Positions 1-11,350 of a stretch of DNA of 64,000 bases are shown here, in pieces. Where the stretch lies: contig CM035354.1 of the NCBI GenBank assembly GCA_020137815.1, positions 4,890,923 to 4,954,922 of the forward strand, read 5' to 3'. The stretch's first letter is position 1, and each line of letters begins with the position of its first letter. The translations under genes and the position numbers were made by a program. The notes under the pieces are model-generated. The model was not told the DNA's origin. It did not search any database and was given only the letters and a program-made list of their open reading frames with translations. The DNA comes from Hormiphora californensis. Its lineage: Eukaryota; Ctenophora; Tentaculata; Cydippida; Pleurobrachiidae.

Positions 1-190
1 GCTAGAGAGAGGAGTAAAACAGTGAGTTCAAGTTTAGAAAGAAAAAGAAATCGATAAATATTATATAGCATACCGCACAGAAGTAGATTCAGTATAAAAA
101 CACACAGCACAATCTCTCTCAGTCAGCTCGTTGGATATTTACAAGCAATTTTAAAGGGGGGGGGGTGATACTCAAAAAATATCATTTGAT

Positions 191-1291
191 TCAAATGAAA
201 CGTCTCCCCCGCCCGTTGGTGGGAGGGTTGTAGTCTGATTGGTACCCATTGTAAAGAGGTGGTGGAGCTCCCCCCATTGGGGCTGGCGGCCTGCAGGGAG
301 AGGATGTTAGAATTGGCGGGGGGGGGGGGGGGGGGTCAGAGGAGGAGTGCTAGGAACCAGTGCAGTAATAGGTAGTAATGTGAGTTTTGCTATTATTATT
401 TCACTAAAACACTGTTCGAACAGTTTCACTACAGCCACTAACCGTGATCCCTGGTAATTTCCTCCAGGGTGACTTCTCTGAGGTGGTACACCCCCATAGT
501 AGTTATACATGTCGTACATGGGATAGGAGGGATACACTAGGGATTTGTTTAGAGAACTATCCGGATCTTTAACTATAATCTCAAGAAGATCCTTCATGGC
601 CCCAGACACCTGTTCTGGATCTTTGCCAGATATAGTAGCGATCCTTTCTCCAGGAACCGCTCCCCAGTCTTCCTTACCGGTCAGGCGAACTTGTACATTG
701 TGCTCCTGGTGAGGATAATGATTAATGGAGTTTTAGGATACATATTGTGCACATACTTACAGTACAAAACGTGTTATTATGATAGATTTCTTACCGTTTG
801 GATTCGTTTCACAACATCCCCTTTCTTTCCAATTACTCTCCCAGCAGTCGAATCAGCTATCACAATCTTCATTTCTTTTGCTCTCGGGTTGAAGTTACTC
901 CTTGGCTTGTTGCGAGTATTCCCACTCTCTTCCCTACCCATATTTCTCACTCTGAAACAAACTTGTAGCTCAAAAGATGATAAAAGTTAGTTAACATTAA
1001 ACCTTTCTTTGTAATAGAAGTTTAGCAAATACAAAACACGTACTTCTCCTGAACAATGTCGAGTACTTGCAGGGTGGCATCTGCAGTTCCCACTACGAGG
1101 ACAATCCTCTCTTCAGCAAAGGGAAACAGTTCCTCTCTACCAGATACTCTTATCGTGGCGGTACATTTCTTTTTGATATCTTTAATCCCCTCGCCACCCT
1201 TTCCAATTATGTTTCCTGCTACAGGGACTGGTACGAGCACTTTAACCGTAACTTCCTTTTTGGATTTTTCGGTTGCCGTCTCATCAGCCAT
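191..1291 (-). CDS. KH-domain RNA-binding protein, NOVA/PCBP-like (complete, 4 exons)
   Basis: Exons on the minus strand are 1291-1044, 951-795, 705-443 and 290-191; phases 2, 0 and 2 agree across the three introns and the total is 768 nt (255 aa). Two KH domains are visible. KH1 spans about residues 14-82 with the GxxG loop GKGG at 30-33; KH2 spans about 110-178 with GKKG at 124-127. A basic linker rich in R, N and S separates them. The tail is rich in Tyr, Pro and Gly and ends GRGRRFI. KH domains bind short single-stranded RNA or DNA motifs. The spacing and the segments around GxxG most resemble NOVA and poly(rC)-binding proteins, so splicing or mRNA-stability control is likely by inference. 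A third KH domain, usual in NOVA and PCBP, is absent. The intron 3 region (319-336) has a long G run. The start codon lies 3 nt after an acceptor-like CCTTAG. Confidence 0.85.
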
Positions 1292-2170
1292 AACCTAAGG
1301 TGAAGTTGACTCGAAAAATAGTCGACAGCCAACCCGTTCTATTATTATTATTATTATTATTATCTCTTCGTTGGTGCATTTGGAGTGGGTGATGGGGAAC
1401 CCATGGCTGAGTTGTAATGTTTGTTGTAGTTGTGGGGTCTGCGGGCAATCAGTGTCATCCTCTCTCTAGTCATGTTATTAAATCACTATCTGGTATCCTT
1501 TTTTGAGCAGGTGTGAGTATAGCTTGTTTAAAATTATATCTACAGGTTTATGGGACCAGTTATTCCCCCAGTTTGATAAGTCCAGTTAATTTGGTTTTCC
1601 ATATATTGTCTTTTTCAACCAGAATTGTTCGTGTGCGATATTTTTACTCTAGGATATACCGCTCTGATGACTCGTCTGAACATCGCCAATATTTTGACAT
1701 GTTTCCGTCGGGTATGGGCGGTATATAAGCGCGGAATATTATTATTATTATTATTATTATTAAATCTATATTGTATACATTGGCAAAATCAACATACACA
1801 CACTCCTTTTTGTGAGCAAAATAGGATTATCATATAGATTCTCGATAATATAGATGAGTAGATTAGCACTATGTACTAGACTGTGGGGGGAGTCAGGTGA
1901 CTGGATTACTGACTCCTTGTGGCAGCCCATTGTCTATCTCAGGGGGTATGGTAGTCCCGCGGGGGACTAGGGAGGGGGCAGGGGAGGGTATCTCTCGGGG
2001 AAAGACTAGGGAGTGGTCCCACAGCCGCGGTCCTGGGGCCTGATGGACCAATACGGGTGCGGTCAACCTGCAATAAATCGGCATTGCCCAAACAGAGGGA
2101 ATCCAGCCCTATGACCTTATACCACAACACTCAAGTCTATTTAACAGAACTTGGAGTGCCAACATTGCTA
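1292..2170. other. Gene-free stretch with ATT microsatellites
   Basis: No coding exon is supported here. (ATT)n runs lie at about 1339-1364 and 1737-1761. The second directly follows GGCGGTATATAAGCGCGG, which resembles the 3' end and simple-repeat tail of CR1/L2-type LINEs, so 1500-1761 may be an old LINE 3' end; this is tentative. The rest is unremarkable. Confidence 0.4.
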
Positions 2171-2171
2171 A

Positions 2172-2353
2172 TACGCCAGGGCTCCTGTTGCCATCCTTAA
2201 ACAGGCACCGGCAGGTCCAAATCAATTGGCCGGGTGTTCCAAAAAACACGTATAACACATATGTAGCTTATACACCATTGCTTACACGCCAGGGCTCCTG
2301 TTGCCACCCTAAAACAGGCACCGGCGGGTCCAAATCAATTGGCCGGGTGTTCC
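2172..2353. repeat. Pair of 69-bp direct repeats
   Basis: Two copies at about 2172-2240 and 2285-2353 differ at only a few positions. Both contain GGCTCCTGTTGCCA and end in TTGGCCGGGTGTTCC. They are separated by 44 bp. They sit just upstream of the tRNA-like unit and may belong to the same transposon complex. Confidence 0.75.
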
Positions 2354-2454
2354 CTTCCTAAAAACCGAGTAGGGGCATGGTGCCCCTGGGGAACCCCTGC
2401 CCAATTTTCAAATAGCGGCACAGGATAAGTATATCTGAATTGCACTGGAACCAA

Positions 2455-2554
2455 CAGCTCCGTGGCCGAATGGCCACAAGTTGGGCTAAGAAACACAAGA
2501 TCCCAGGTTCAAATCCCGGTCAAGAGATTTATAATATTAGACATCTTTTTTTTT
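2455..2554 (+). mobile_element. tRNA-like Pol III unit, probably a SINE head
   Basis: An A-box-like TGGCCGAATGG (2463-2473) and a B-box GGTTCAAATCC (2506-2516) lie 43 bp apart, and a run of ten T (2545-2554) follows as a Pol III terminator. The T arm pairs with one mismatch, CCAGG against CCCGG. The acceptor and anticodon arms pair poorly, so a functional tRNA is unlikely. A tRNA-derived SINE or tRNA pseudogene fits best. Confidence 0.5.
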
Positions 2555-2799
2555 CACTTTTGCTTGATATTGAAGCATTTAAGTTTCCGATTATACCGGC
2601 GATTTAACACGATAAATACCGAATACTAGACAGGGAGACTAGGTGAACCTACCCTTACCATCGTACCTGAACCAAAAGAAGAACCCTACACCGAACAAAG
2701 TCAAGATCTAACTAAACTAACTACTTAATTTGACCACGAAATCCGGGTTTTTAGGTGAGCCAAAGCCGACCTCCAAAAGAAAATCGATTCATTACAAGT

Positions 2800-4935
2800 A
2801 GCGTGACGCGTCCATATGTGAGGACCCGGCGCTATCGTTCGGCAAAAACCAATTCTGGGAAAACCCCAGTACCGTAAGACATACACTCTTTGGATTTCCA
2901 GATGATCAAAGAAAATAGTAAATACCTATGACAATAAACAAAACCTAAAAACGGGGCACCGCTGTATTACACGGTAACCCCAAAAACGGGGCACCACGGC
3001 AACCTAAAATCGGGGCGCCACTGCACTATTATACGGCAACCCCAAAAACGGGGTACCACTGCATTATACGGCAACCCAAAAACGGGGCGCCACTGCACTA
3101 TACGGCAACCCCAAAAACGGGGCACCACTGTCTCACGCGGCAACCCCAAAAACGGGGCACCACTGCATTATACGGCAACCCAAAAACGGGGCGCTACTGC
3201 ACTATACGGCAACCCCAAAAACGGAGCACCACTACATTATACGACAACCCAAAAACGGGGCACCACTGCATTATACGGCAACTCTAAAAACGGGGCACCA
3301 CTGTCTCACGCGGCAACCCCAAAAACGGGGCACCACTGTCTCACGCGGCAACCCCAAAAACGGGGCACTACTGCATTATACGGCAACCCAAAAAACGGGG
3401 CACCACCGCATTAAACAGCTACTCTAAAAACGGGGCACCACTGTCTCACGTGGCAACCTCAAAAAAGGGGCACCACTGCATTATACAACAACCCCAAAAA
3501 CGGGGCACCACTGCATTATACGGCAACTCTAAAAACGGGGCACCACTGTCTCACGTGGCAACCTAAAAAAAAAAAAAAAGGGGCACCACTGCATTATACA
3601 ACAAACCCAAAAACGGGGCACAACTGCATTATACGGCAACCCACTGCACTATACGGCAACCCCAAAAACGGGGCACCACTGCATTATACGGCAACCCAAA
3701 AACGGGGCGCTACTGCACTATACGGCAACCCCAAAAACGGAGCACCACTACATTATACGACAACCCAAAAACGGGGCACCACTGCATTATACGGCAACTC
3801 TAAAAACGGGGCACCACTGTCTCACGCGGCAACCCCAAAAACGGGGCACCACTGTCTCACGCGGCAACCCCAAAAACGGGGCACCACTGCATTATACGGC
3901 AACCCAAAAAACGGGGCACCACTGCATTAAACGGCTACTCTAAAAACGGGGCACCACTGTCTCACGTGGCAACCTCAAAAAAGGGGCACCACTGCATTAT
4001 ACAACAACCCCAAAAACGGGGCACCACTGCATTATACGGCAACTCTAAAAACGGGGCACCACTGTCTCACGTGGCAACCTCAAAAAAGGGGCACCACTGC
4101 ATTATACAACAAACCCAAAAACGGGGCACAACTGCATTATACGGCAACCCAAAAACGGGGCGCCACTGCACTATACGGCAACCCCAAAAACGGGGCACCA
4201 CTGCATTATACGGCAACCCAAAAACGGGGCGCCACTGCACTATACGGCAACCCCAAAACGGGGCACCACTGCACTATACGACAACCCAAAAACGGGGCAC
4301 CACTGCATTAAACGGCAACTCTAAAAATGGGGCACCACTGTCTCACGCGGCAACCTCAAAAAAGGGGCACCACTGCATTATACAACAACCCCAAAAACGG
4401 AGCACCACTGTCTCACACGGCAACACAATAACATGGCACCACTGCAATATATGTAACGGCAACCCCAGCAAAACTGATTACGAAGTCTGGATTACTCCGA
4501 TGAGTCACTAAAGGCTACCTCCCCCCTCCCTAAAAAAATCGATCCGTCACAGATAGCCTCAACAACAGCCAAGTCGCAAAGCCCTGAGCATAACAGGTCG
4601 GATCTGAAACCAAACGGTATGCAACAGTACTGGAAACGGTAATCACAACTGCAAAGTCGCCAGCCACTAGAGATATGGTATTGGTACCCCTATTCTAGAT
4701 GGAACCCAATAACAAACAGTGCCACATGGGCCGACTCCTCTTCAAATGCAAATGCATGCGAACGACTCGGTGGACCGACCCCTCCCGCTATACCCAAACC
4801 ATAAGGTATTAGCCATAACAAGGCAATGCGGGAGTGAAAAAAATAGTGAGACGCTCTAGTTATGGAGACGTCGCTATCGTTCGGCAACTACCTACACCTG
4901 GGACAACCCAGGAACGTAAGACTGACACGCTTGTG
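2800..4935. repeat. Duplicated flank around the 35-bp satellite
   Basis: Sequence beginning CGCTATCGTTCGGCAA occurs at about 2829 and again at about 4870. In both places it is followed by a related stretch containing CTGGGA..AACCC and CGTAAGAC. Both copies lie in the same orientation outside the 35-bp array (2947-4465). The array and its flanks therefore look like parts of one repeated unit rather than an isolated satellite. Confidence 0.5.
2947..4465. repeat. 35-bp tandem satellite, about 43 copies
   Basis: The unit is about 35 bp, built on AAAAACGGGGCACCACTGCA followed by TTATACGGCAACCCC. Two main sub-variants alternate, one with GCATTATACGG and one with GTCTCACGCGG, giving a higher-order pattern. 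A block of several units recurs (about 3150-3560 and 3670-4080), showing segmental duplication inside the array. A 15-A run interrupts it at about 3565. One frame stays open for 181 codons at 3966-4511 only because three units equal 35 codons; I do not regard it as a gene. Confidence 0.9.
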
Positions 4936-5564
4936 TTAGTGCATCCGCTGTCGTAGGTAGGATTTATGCAAGAACTTATTAAGTAGGATCGTCTGTCGGT
5001 CTGCATCTCTAAGGTCATCGCTGTCGGAGGGGACAACGGGGTAACCCGTTTGAACACTGAAGGCGGCTTTGACCTGGGGGTGTGGGTCGGCGCTCGGGTT
5101 GTCGGTGTGTGGGCGCCAAGGGGAGATCCTACGGAAATAAGGGCTAGCTGATCCCCAACGTCAGCAGTGTGGATGGAAGTACGGAGGTACATATACACAC
5201 ACACACACACTATGTACTAGAACTATATAGATAGCCTTATAAAATATAAAACGTATAAAACGTATAAAATAGTGATTAAAGTTAATTAATTAAATTAAAT
5301 TGAGATTAAAGTGATAAGATAAGAATAAATTAAAGTGTGATTAAAGTGATAAGAGAAGAATAAGTTAAAGAGTAAAAATATTAACGCTTAAAAAAATAAA
5401 TACTGAAGGAATGGGGGTGAAGCTAAGTCAAACGATGAGTGAGGAGTAAGGGTGAGAGATAGGATGATAAAACAGAGTGAGTGAGCTAATGCTAAACAAA
5501 TGTGAGACTAGGTACAGCTAGAAAAATTACATATCTAAAAAATAGAGAATTAAAGACTAGTAAG
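4466..5564. other. Gene-free stretch, possibly the 3' region of the minus-strand retroelement
   Basis: No exon is supported. It holds a short (CA)n run at 5196-5213 and an A-rich stretch at 5220-5420 with repeated GTGATTAAAGT. Read on the minus strand it lies just downstream of the reverse transcriptase stop codon, so it may be that element's 3' untranslated region. Where the element ends is not clear. Confidence 0.35.
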
Positions 5565-7406
5565 CTAGTGGTTTAAAAACTCTTCCCCAAATTCAAGGTT
5601 GGCGGATACCTCATTAACTAGATTTCGAAACTTCTGTTTAAGATTCCTATCTCTAGAGAATATGAGTGGAATGTGAAAGTTGGCAGTACAATCAGATAGA
5701 GGCTGACACTGTCCCCTTAGAGCCGAAACAGCTCCTGCCGAAGTACACTGGAACAGCTTGTGGAAAGTTGAGTCCAGTTCAACACCACACTCCAAACAGA
5801 AGGGTTCCTCAATCACCTGGGAGCGGTTTTCAACTGAGAATGCGAAATTCTGAAACCGTAGATTATGCCCGTGAGTAAAATCAAGGAGTCTGGTAGAGGT
5901 TTCCCTGTCCATGGATCTCGTAACTAGTGGACATGCAGTAAGAGCACCCGTGTCAACCATTTCTTTGAAGTCGTCCAGTGAACCCTCCCCATTGTTTCCT
6001 TTTACAAGGTCTCCAATAGATGTTACCACAAAACTGTCCCACAAGTGCCACTGGTACAGATCCATGTCTTCTTTGGAATAGTGGAGTTTATCTGGATCAT
6101 ACGACAGGAGTTCACATCCTCTCCGAAAGGATCTTCCCTCGGTTAGTTGTCTTCCCGAGTTGATATCGGCCTGTCTTTCAGCCCATTCAAGATACTTCTT
6201 AACTGTTGCAATCTGGCTGTAGAAGACATGTCGAGGTTCCGATTCTATCTGAAACAATTTGGCAGTCATGGTGTCCCTCGCCGTTAGACCCTTTAGGATG
6301 AACTTTGTAGTTAACACTTCCAGAGTGATGCTCAGTGGTGGGATAGTCGTCAGAAGATCCGAAAGCACACCTGAGATATAGAACTGGCTTCCCAAGATCT
6401 TTAGCTTGGCTTTTGTCATCAAATTCTTGAAATCCGCTAATCTCTCTTTTAACCATAGAGGTGCAGCATATAGAAGCTTGGTGAGCACCACTGTCTTGAA
6501 CAAAATAGATAGTGCGGAGCTGTTCATACCAGCAGTTCTAGATGTAGAGCCAGAAAGGATTCCCCAGGAGTACCAACATTTCTGCAAGATGAAAGTGGAA
6601 TGTTTCTTGAAGCTTAGCTCCGAGTCTAGATACACTCCGAGCACTTTACTCGAGTCAGTGTAGTTGATTATTTTGGATCCTAGGGTCATTATAGGAAGGG
6701 GAGCTGGATCCCATCTCTTGGGGAATACAACCAGAATTTCTGTTTTGTTCTTGTCACAGTTAACAATCAACCTCCATTTATTGCACCACGCCTCTAGATA
6801 CTCAAGGATTGATAACATGGCGGACTCGCACTCTACCTGAGTTCCAGTAACCACAACCGTTCCATCGTCAGCAAATTTAAATGTCTCGGAGCACCCTCTT
6901 GCTCCGTTAGGTAGATTCCTAGTCGTGAGAAGGTCCGCAATGTACAGAATAAACAGTAGAGGCGACAACACTCCTCCTTGAGGTAGGCCCACGAGAGTAC
7001 AAGCTCTCGCCCTGCCGATCTTCCCATTAATCTTCAGTTTAACCAACCTACTGGAGAGCATGCAATGCAATAATCGAAGGAGGTGACCTTTTACTCCAAA
7101 CCCATGGAGCTTGTAGATAAGGCAATCAGTTGGTACCGTGTCGAAAGCTTTCTCAAAGTCCAGTAACAGTATGAAAGCAGTAGCTTTTCTACGACGGTTT
7201 TCATGTAGAGTAGAAAGAAGCCTATAAAGGTATCGGGTGGTGCTTCGGACTGGGAGGAAACCCTCCTGTTCATCGTCCAAGATATCCTCCATGTCGCAGA
7301 GCTCACGCATTCTTCGATCAATTATCCGCTCTAAGACCTTTCCGATGTAACTGGTGATTGATATTGGACGAAAAGAGCCGGGATTTAACCCGTTCGAGGG
7401 GCACAT
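5565..7406 (-). mobile_element. Non-LTR retrotransposon reverse transcriptase, intact 613-aa ORF, 5'-truncated
   Basis: The ORF runs 613 codons without interruption. Reverse transcriptase blocks appear in order: GSFRPIS at 10-16, DFEKAFD with a catalytic Asp at 83-89, LPQGGVLSP at 141-149, and FADD at 178-181 with the other two catalytic Asp residues. A CX2CX8HX4C zinc-knuckle-like cluster lies near residues 535-556, as in many Jockey/R1/CR1-like LINEs. The endonuclease and the first RT blocks are missing: a stop codon lies two codons upstream of the Met at 7406 and no retroelement sequence is recognisable beyond it. It is therefore a 5'-truncated copy, but its open frame suggests recent insertion. 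The clade is not resolved by eye. Confidence 0.9.
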
Positions 7407-7900
7407 ATTTCAGTTGGGATTGCTTAGCACCCTGCAGAAATTACATGTGGTTGGGGGACAGTATGAAATCGGTACTGCGAATTGGTACGGTAGGAGACGA
7501 GGAGGATTAAGGTCTAAAAATGACTCAAAAGAGTGAAAATTGGGGAACCCGACGAAAAAAAGTCTCGAAAAGCGTGCGATCTTCGAAAAAGTGTGCAAAT
7601 TTTTGAAACAAATTTAAAAAATCGAGCGCGCGTCGAGTAAATGCAACGCAATTTATAAAACTTTCGCGCGTCACAAGTTAATGCATCGTGATTTTGCGCG
7701 TCGCTCTCAGCTCAGCTTCAGTTTGGATCCCAAAATTTCCAATTTTGAAACTCACTTTTTACTCCTTTACTCCGCGCTGTTTCTTTCCTTACAGAATGCA
7801 GTTTATCAGGGAACTCTGTTAACCACTATGAATGGATTTGCTACATAGTACATACCCTGGATGAGTTTGGTATTTCAAATGAAAAAAATCGGGAATTTAT
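7407..7900. other. Gene-free stretch
   Basis: Nothing coding is supported. The segment 7620-7710 is rich in CGCG motifs (GCGCGCGTCGAG, TTTCGCGCGTC, TTTTGCGCGTCGC), which is unusual for its surroundings. No known repeat is recognised. Confidence 0.4.
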
Positions 7901-7921
7901 GTCGAAAAAGCATCCCATCCC

Positions 7922-8240
7922 ATCCCAACATATCCCACAAACACACAGAAGTCAGTCGCGACGAAGTACCACAACTCGTTTATCTGTAGAGCGACTCGAC
8001 TATGGAACACACTACCCAGGGAAGTGAACTTAGCGGAAGACCTACCGTCGTTCAAGGTTCTACTAGGGGAATGGATTAAGAGATTTCCGGATCGCCTACC
8101 GGTAACCGGTTCTCGGATACCCAAAACAAATCAACAATTCATTCTTGGACTGGATACGGATCGCTTCCAGGGAGGGGAGGCTCTGTGAGGAACTGACACC
8201 TGTGTAGTTTGTACACGAAGAAGATTACAAGATTACATCC
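7922..8240 (+). mobile_element. LINE reverse transcriptase C-terminal fragment with 3' tail
   Basis: A plus-strand frame ending at TGA 8186-8188 encodes a typical LINE C-terminus containing FICRATRLWNTLPREV and LPSFKVLLGEW. It is followed by a short tail with GATTACAAGATTACA near 8226-8238, like the short tandem 3' tail of CR1/RTE-type elements. Only about 85-90 codons remain. It is on the opposite strand to the 613-aa reverse transcriptase and has a different C-terminus, so it is a separate insertion. Confidence 0.7.
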
Positions 8241-8825
8241 AGGGCTCTTTTATCTCTACCTGCTGCGACATATCAGAGCTCTAAAGTCAGTTTGAAATTG
8301 AAAGGTCTCCGGGTGATACACACGTATGAGGTTGAAAGGTTACCGGACAAGGGCACGTGTTTTGTGGACCACCAGAAATTAGAAAATCTACTGGAAGATT
8401 GCCTTGCTCGACCCTGTTTCCTGCGCCCCAGGAAGTTGCAATTATTAGTGGAGCCGGTGGTTTCTCCTCTGTGTCACCTGGAGTCTTCTGGGTACCTTTT
8501 GTTTGTACATATTTGTATAACTTGCAACCGCCCGCCCACTGGAGATTCAAGGCCCATTGACGATAAAGTGTTCCTTCCTAATTCCTTACTTACTTGAAAT
8601 CAGGAAAAAATTTACACTATCCACTATCCAGTATCCCTGCTTTATATTTAAGAATATTGCCACTACACTCATTCTGGAACATGCTGAATTCTAACTTCGG
8701 TACATTGATTTGACTAAGCTCGGTGATGCATATTGAAATCCGTTTAAAATTAAACATGATATAGCACGCGGTAGCGAAACAGTACTATCCAGTATCCAGT
8801 ATTTAAAACTGACACTCTCTAGCCA
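8241..8825. other. PAF1 upstream region
   Basis: No exon is supported. It contains one copy of the dispersed motif GCCTTGCTCGACCCT at 8401-8415, and repeated ACTATCCAGTATCC-like words at about 8617-8635 and 8785-8800. The PAF1 promoter must lie here, but I see no clear core element. Confidence 0.35.
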
Positions 8826-11350
8826 ATGGTTGTATCTCGCTCGTCGGGAAACACTGGGAGCGAACGTAAGAAAGACTTGTTATGTCGAATAAAGTACTGC
8901 AATAGGCTACCCGATATCCCGTTTGACCCTAAATTCTTGGTCTACCCTTTTGATTCGAATCGTTTTGTTAAGGTAAGTTGATGTTAGTAGCTGTGAAAAT
9001 GAATGTATTGCATAAAAAATGATGGTGAATTTATTGTTTGATTTATTACTCTTCACAATATTATTTCCCTCCTCAGTACCATCACACTTCATTGGAAGGA
9101 GACTTCAAACATGAACTTCACACAGAGGCAGACCTCGGCCTCGATGTCGATCTCATTTCCATGGACTTTGACCGAGAAAATGAGACCTCAAACTTCAATG
9201 AAATAGATGAGAAGTTGTTAGAAGATGAGGTGGCGCCCTCCAGTTCTGAAACATCCAAATCCCAACGTCGTGGTATCCAGGTATCCTGGTTACGAAGAAC
9301 GGAGTACATTTCCTCAGAATACCGGCAGTTCCAGAATAAAGGACTGAGCACGGAGAACAAGATTGGAGTGTCTGTCAAAAAGAAACTACAAGGGAAGGAT
9401 TTGTACAAGGACAGGGAATCCCAGATAGATGCGATCGAGCAGACGTTTGAGGCAGTCACCCAGACCATCCCTAACAGAAAGAACGGTGTATACCCTGTGG
9501 AGGTGTCCCACGTGTTCCCTGATTTCGATAACTGGAGATATCCCTTCGCGCAGGTTATCTTCGACACCAAACCTATCCCAGTGGGGTGTGATCAGAAGGA
9601 TATTGATAACCTTGAGAAGAAAATGGACAAAGCCATGATCAGAGGTAATGCATTAGGTGGTAGAGACTGGGTAGTAGGTGATATTAGACTGCAGTGGGGT
9701 AGTGAATTCCATGGTGGGGTAGTGAATTCCATGGTGGGGTAGTGAATTCCATGGTGGGGTAGTGAATTCCATGGTGGGGTAGTGAATTCCATGGTGGGGT
9801 AGTGAATTCCATGGTGGGGTAGTGAATTCCATGGTGGGGTAGTGAATTCCATGGTGGGGTAGTGAATTCCATGGTGGGGTAGTGAATTCCATGGTGGGGT
9901 AGTGAATTCCATGGTGGGGTAGTGAATTCCATGGTGGGGTAGTGAATTCCATGGTGGGGTAGTGAATTCCATGGTGGGGTAGTGAATTCCATGGTGGGGT
10001 AGTGAATTCCATGGTGGGCTAGTGAATTCCATGGTGGGGTAGTGAATTCCATGGTGGGGTAGTGAATTCCATGGTGGGGTAGTGAATTCCATAGTTTCCA
10101 AATTTCAGTTTTTATCTGGGTGGGTGTATTTTTATAACACAGAAGACACATTCCAGCAGAGAAAACACCATGTTTCTGCTCTTGAATAGCAATATGCATC
10201 CATCTGCCATCTGCGTCTCTTACCACTGCGTCGTGAAAGTCAAACACTATGTTTAAAATACACCTCCTGTTCTAGTATAATTACTCAATATGGACTAAAA
10301 ATGTTATACAGCTCTTCTTCTTCTTCGTAGAGGCTGTCTCAGTCCTGTAAGGGGCTGATATATATAGCTGAGTTATACAGCATCTAAGGGGCTGAGAGAG
10401 TTATACTGCAGCTCTGTAGCCTCTATTTCTTTCAGGTATGGTGGATGACCAAGGACACCAGTTTGTAGTATACTTCCTGCCTACCAACGAGACACTAGAT
10501 AAACTGGACAAGAGGGGGGAGAGTGCAGTTGAGATGGAACAATTGGAATACAAGCTAGCCAGGGAGTATAACTGGACGGTCAATAATGATGAGAGCTCCA
10601 AAGGGTGAGTTTTGTGTGGCTCGCTTGTGTCTGAATAATCAGGTTTCATTTTACTGTCGCAATGTTTGAATGTTTACGATAACGAGCCTAACCCTATATT
10701 TCTTTCTATCCCAGATACGAGGAGAAGTTCTTCATTGTATGGAGGGATGGGAACGTGTATTATAACGAGCTAGGTACACGTGTCAAACTGACCAAGAGGA
10801 GATACAAGGGGAAGAAGAGAAACCAAATTAAATTGGTTGTCAGACCGAGGGAGTTGTTAGAGGGAGAGATCGCCAACTGGGTATGTGCCACGATTTTGAT
10901 TCATTTCTTTCATAAATCAGAAATTCTAATTGATGTCTACTGTTTGTACTGTTTGTTATATCTCTAACACCATACTTTGTTAAACAGGAAGCGAGAATGA
11001 AGGCTCTTGAGAAAGCAGAACTGGAAGAACCGGTAGAGGAGGCGGTGGAGGGAGAGCAGAAGGAGGATGATAAGACGGAGGAGGAAGAGGAGGAAGATGA
11101 TGACTTTGGAAGTCCCAAAATACAGTCACCCAATGTGGAAACTGGTATGTGAAGTTGTTTCATTTGATATTTGTATGACAGTTACAGAGCTGTTGTTACT
11201 ATGGTAACCATCTCTTCAGAAACAGCTAAGAAGCAGCCGGAAGAATCCAAGAGTTCCTCAGAAGAGGAGGAGGAGGAGGAGGATGAAGCTAAGAATATCT
11301 TTGGTAGTGATGATGATGATGACGATGATGATATGTCACTGTTGAGATAA
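8826..11350 (+). CDS. PAF1: RNA polymerase II-associated factor 1 (PAF1 complex subunit)
   Basis: Exons are 8826-8972, 9077-9644, 10436-10604, 10715-10880, 10988-11144 and 11220-11350. Phases are consistent and the total is 1338 nt (445 aa). The N-terminus carries the family signature [18 protein letters not shown], followed by [22 protein letters not shown] and AMIRGMVDDQG across a splice junction; [16 protein letters not shown] lies toward the C-terminal third. The tail is highly acidic (E/D/S runs) and holds [12 protein letters not shown], as in other PAF1 proteins. PAF1 is the scaffold of the nuclear PAF complex (with CTR9, LEO1, CDC73 and RTF1) that travels with Pol II, promotes elongation and supports H2B ubiquitination. 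An acceptor-like CTCTCTAG ends 3 nt before the ATG. Intron 2 contains a 20-bp satellite. Confidence 0.95.
9692..10091. repeat. 20-bp tandem satellite in PAF1 intron 2, about 20 copies
   Basis: The unit AGTGAATTCCATGGTGGGGT repeats about 20 times; the only difference I see is GGGCT for GGGGT near 10018. Near-identity implies very recent expansion or homogenisation. Every unit carries GAATTC and CCATGG. All three minus-strand frames stay open through it, which is a trivial result of the unit's composition and not evidence of coding. Confidence 0.97.

Noticed and set aside
2455-2530. Functional tRNA gene
   Set aside because: Promoter boxes are good, but the acceptor and anticodon stems do not pair well enough.
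2947-4465. CRISPR-like array of 35-bp repeats
   Set aside because: Units are directly adjacent with no unique spacers, and the genome is eukaryotic. The 34-bp array at 29.3-31.5 kb fails for the same reason.
3966-4511. 181-codon open frame in the 35-bp satellite
   Set aside because: Three 35-bp units equal 35 codons, so the frame stays open automatically. There is no splice or domain context.
8292-8597. 101-codon plus-strand frame before PAF1
   Set aside because: It spans the dispersed transposon motif, has no recognised domain and has no splice connection to PAF1.
9592-10247. Three overlapping minus-strand frames of 119-187 codons
   Set aside because: All come from the 20-bp array, which lacks stops in every minus-strand frame.
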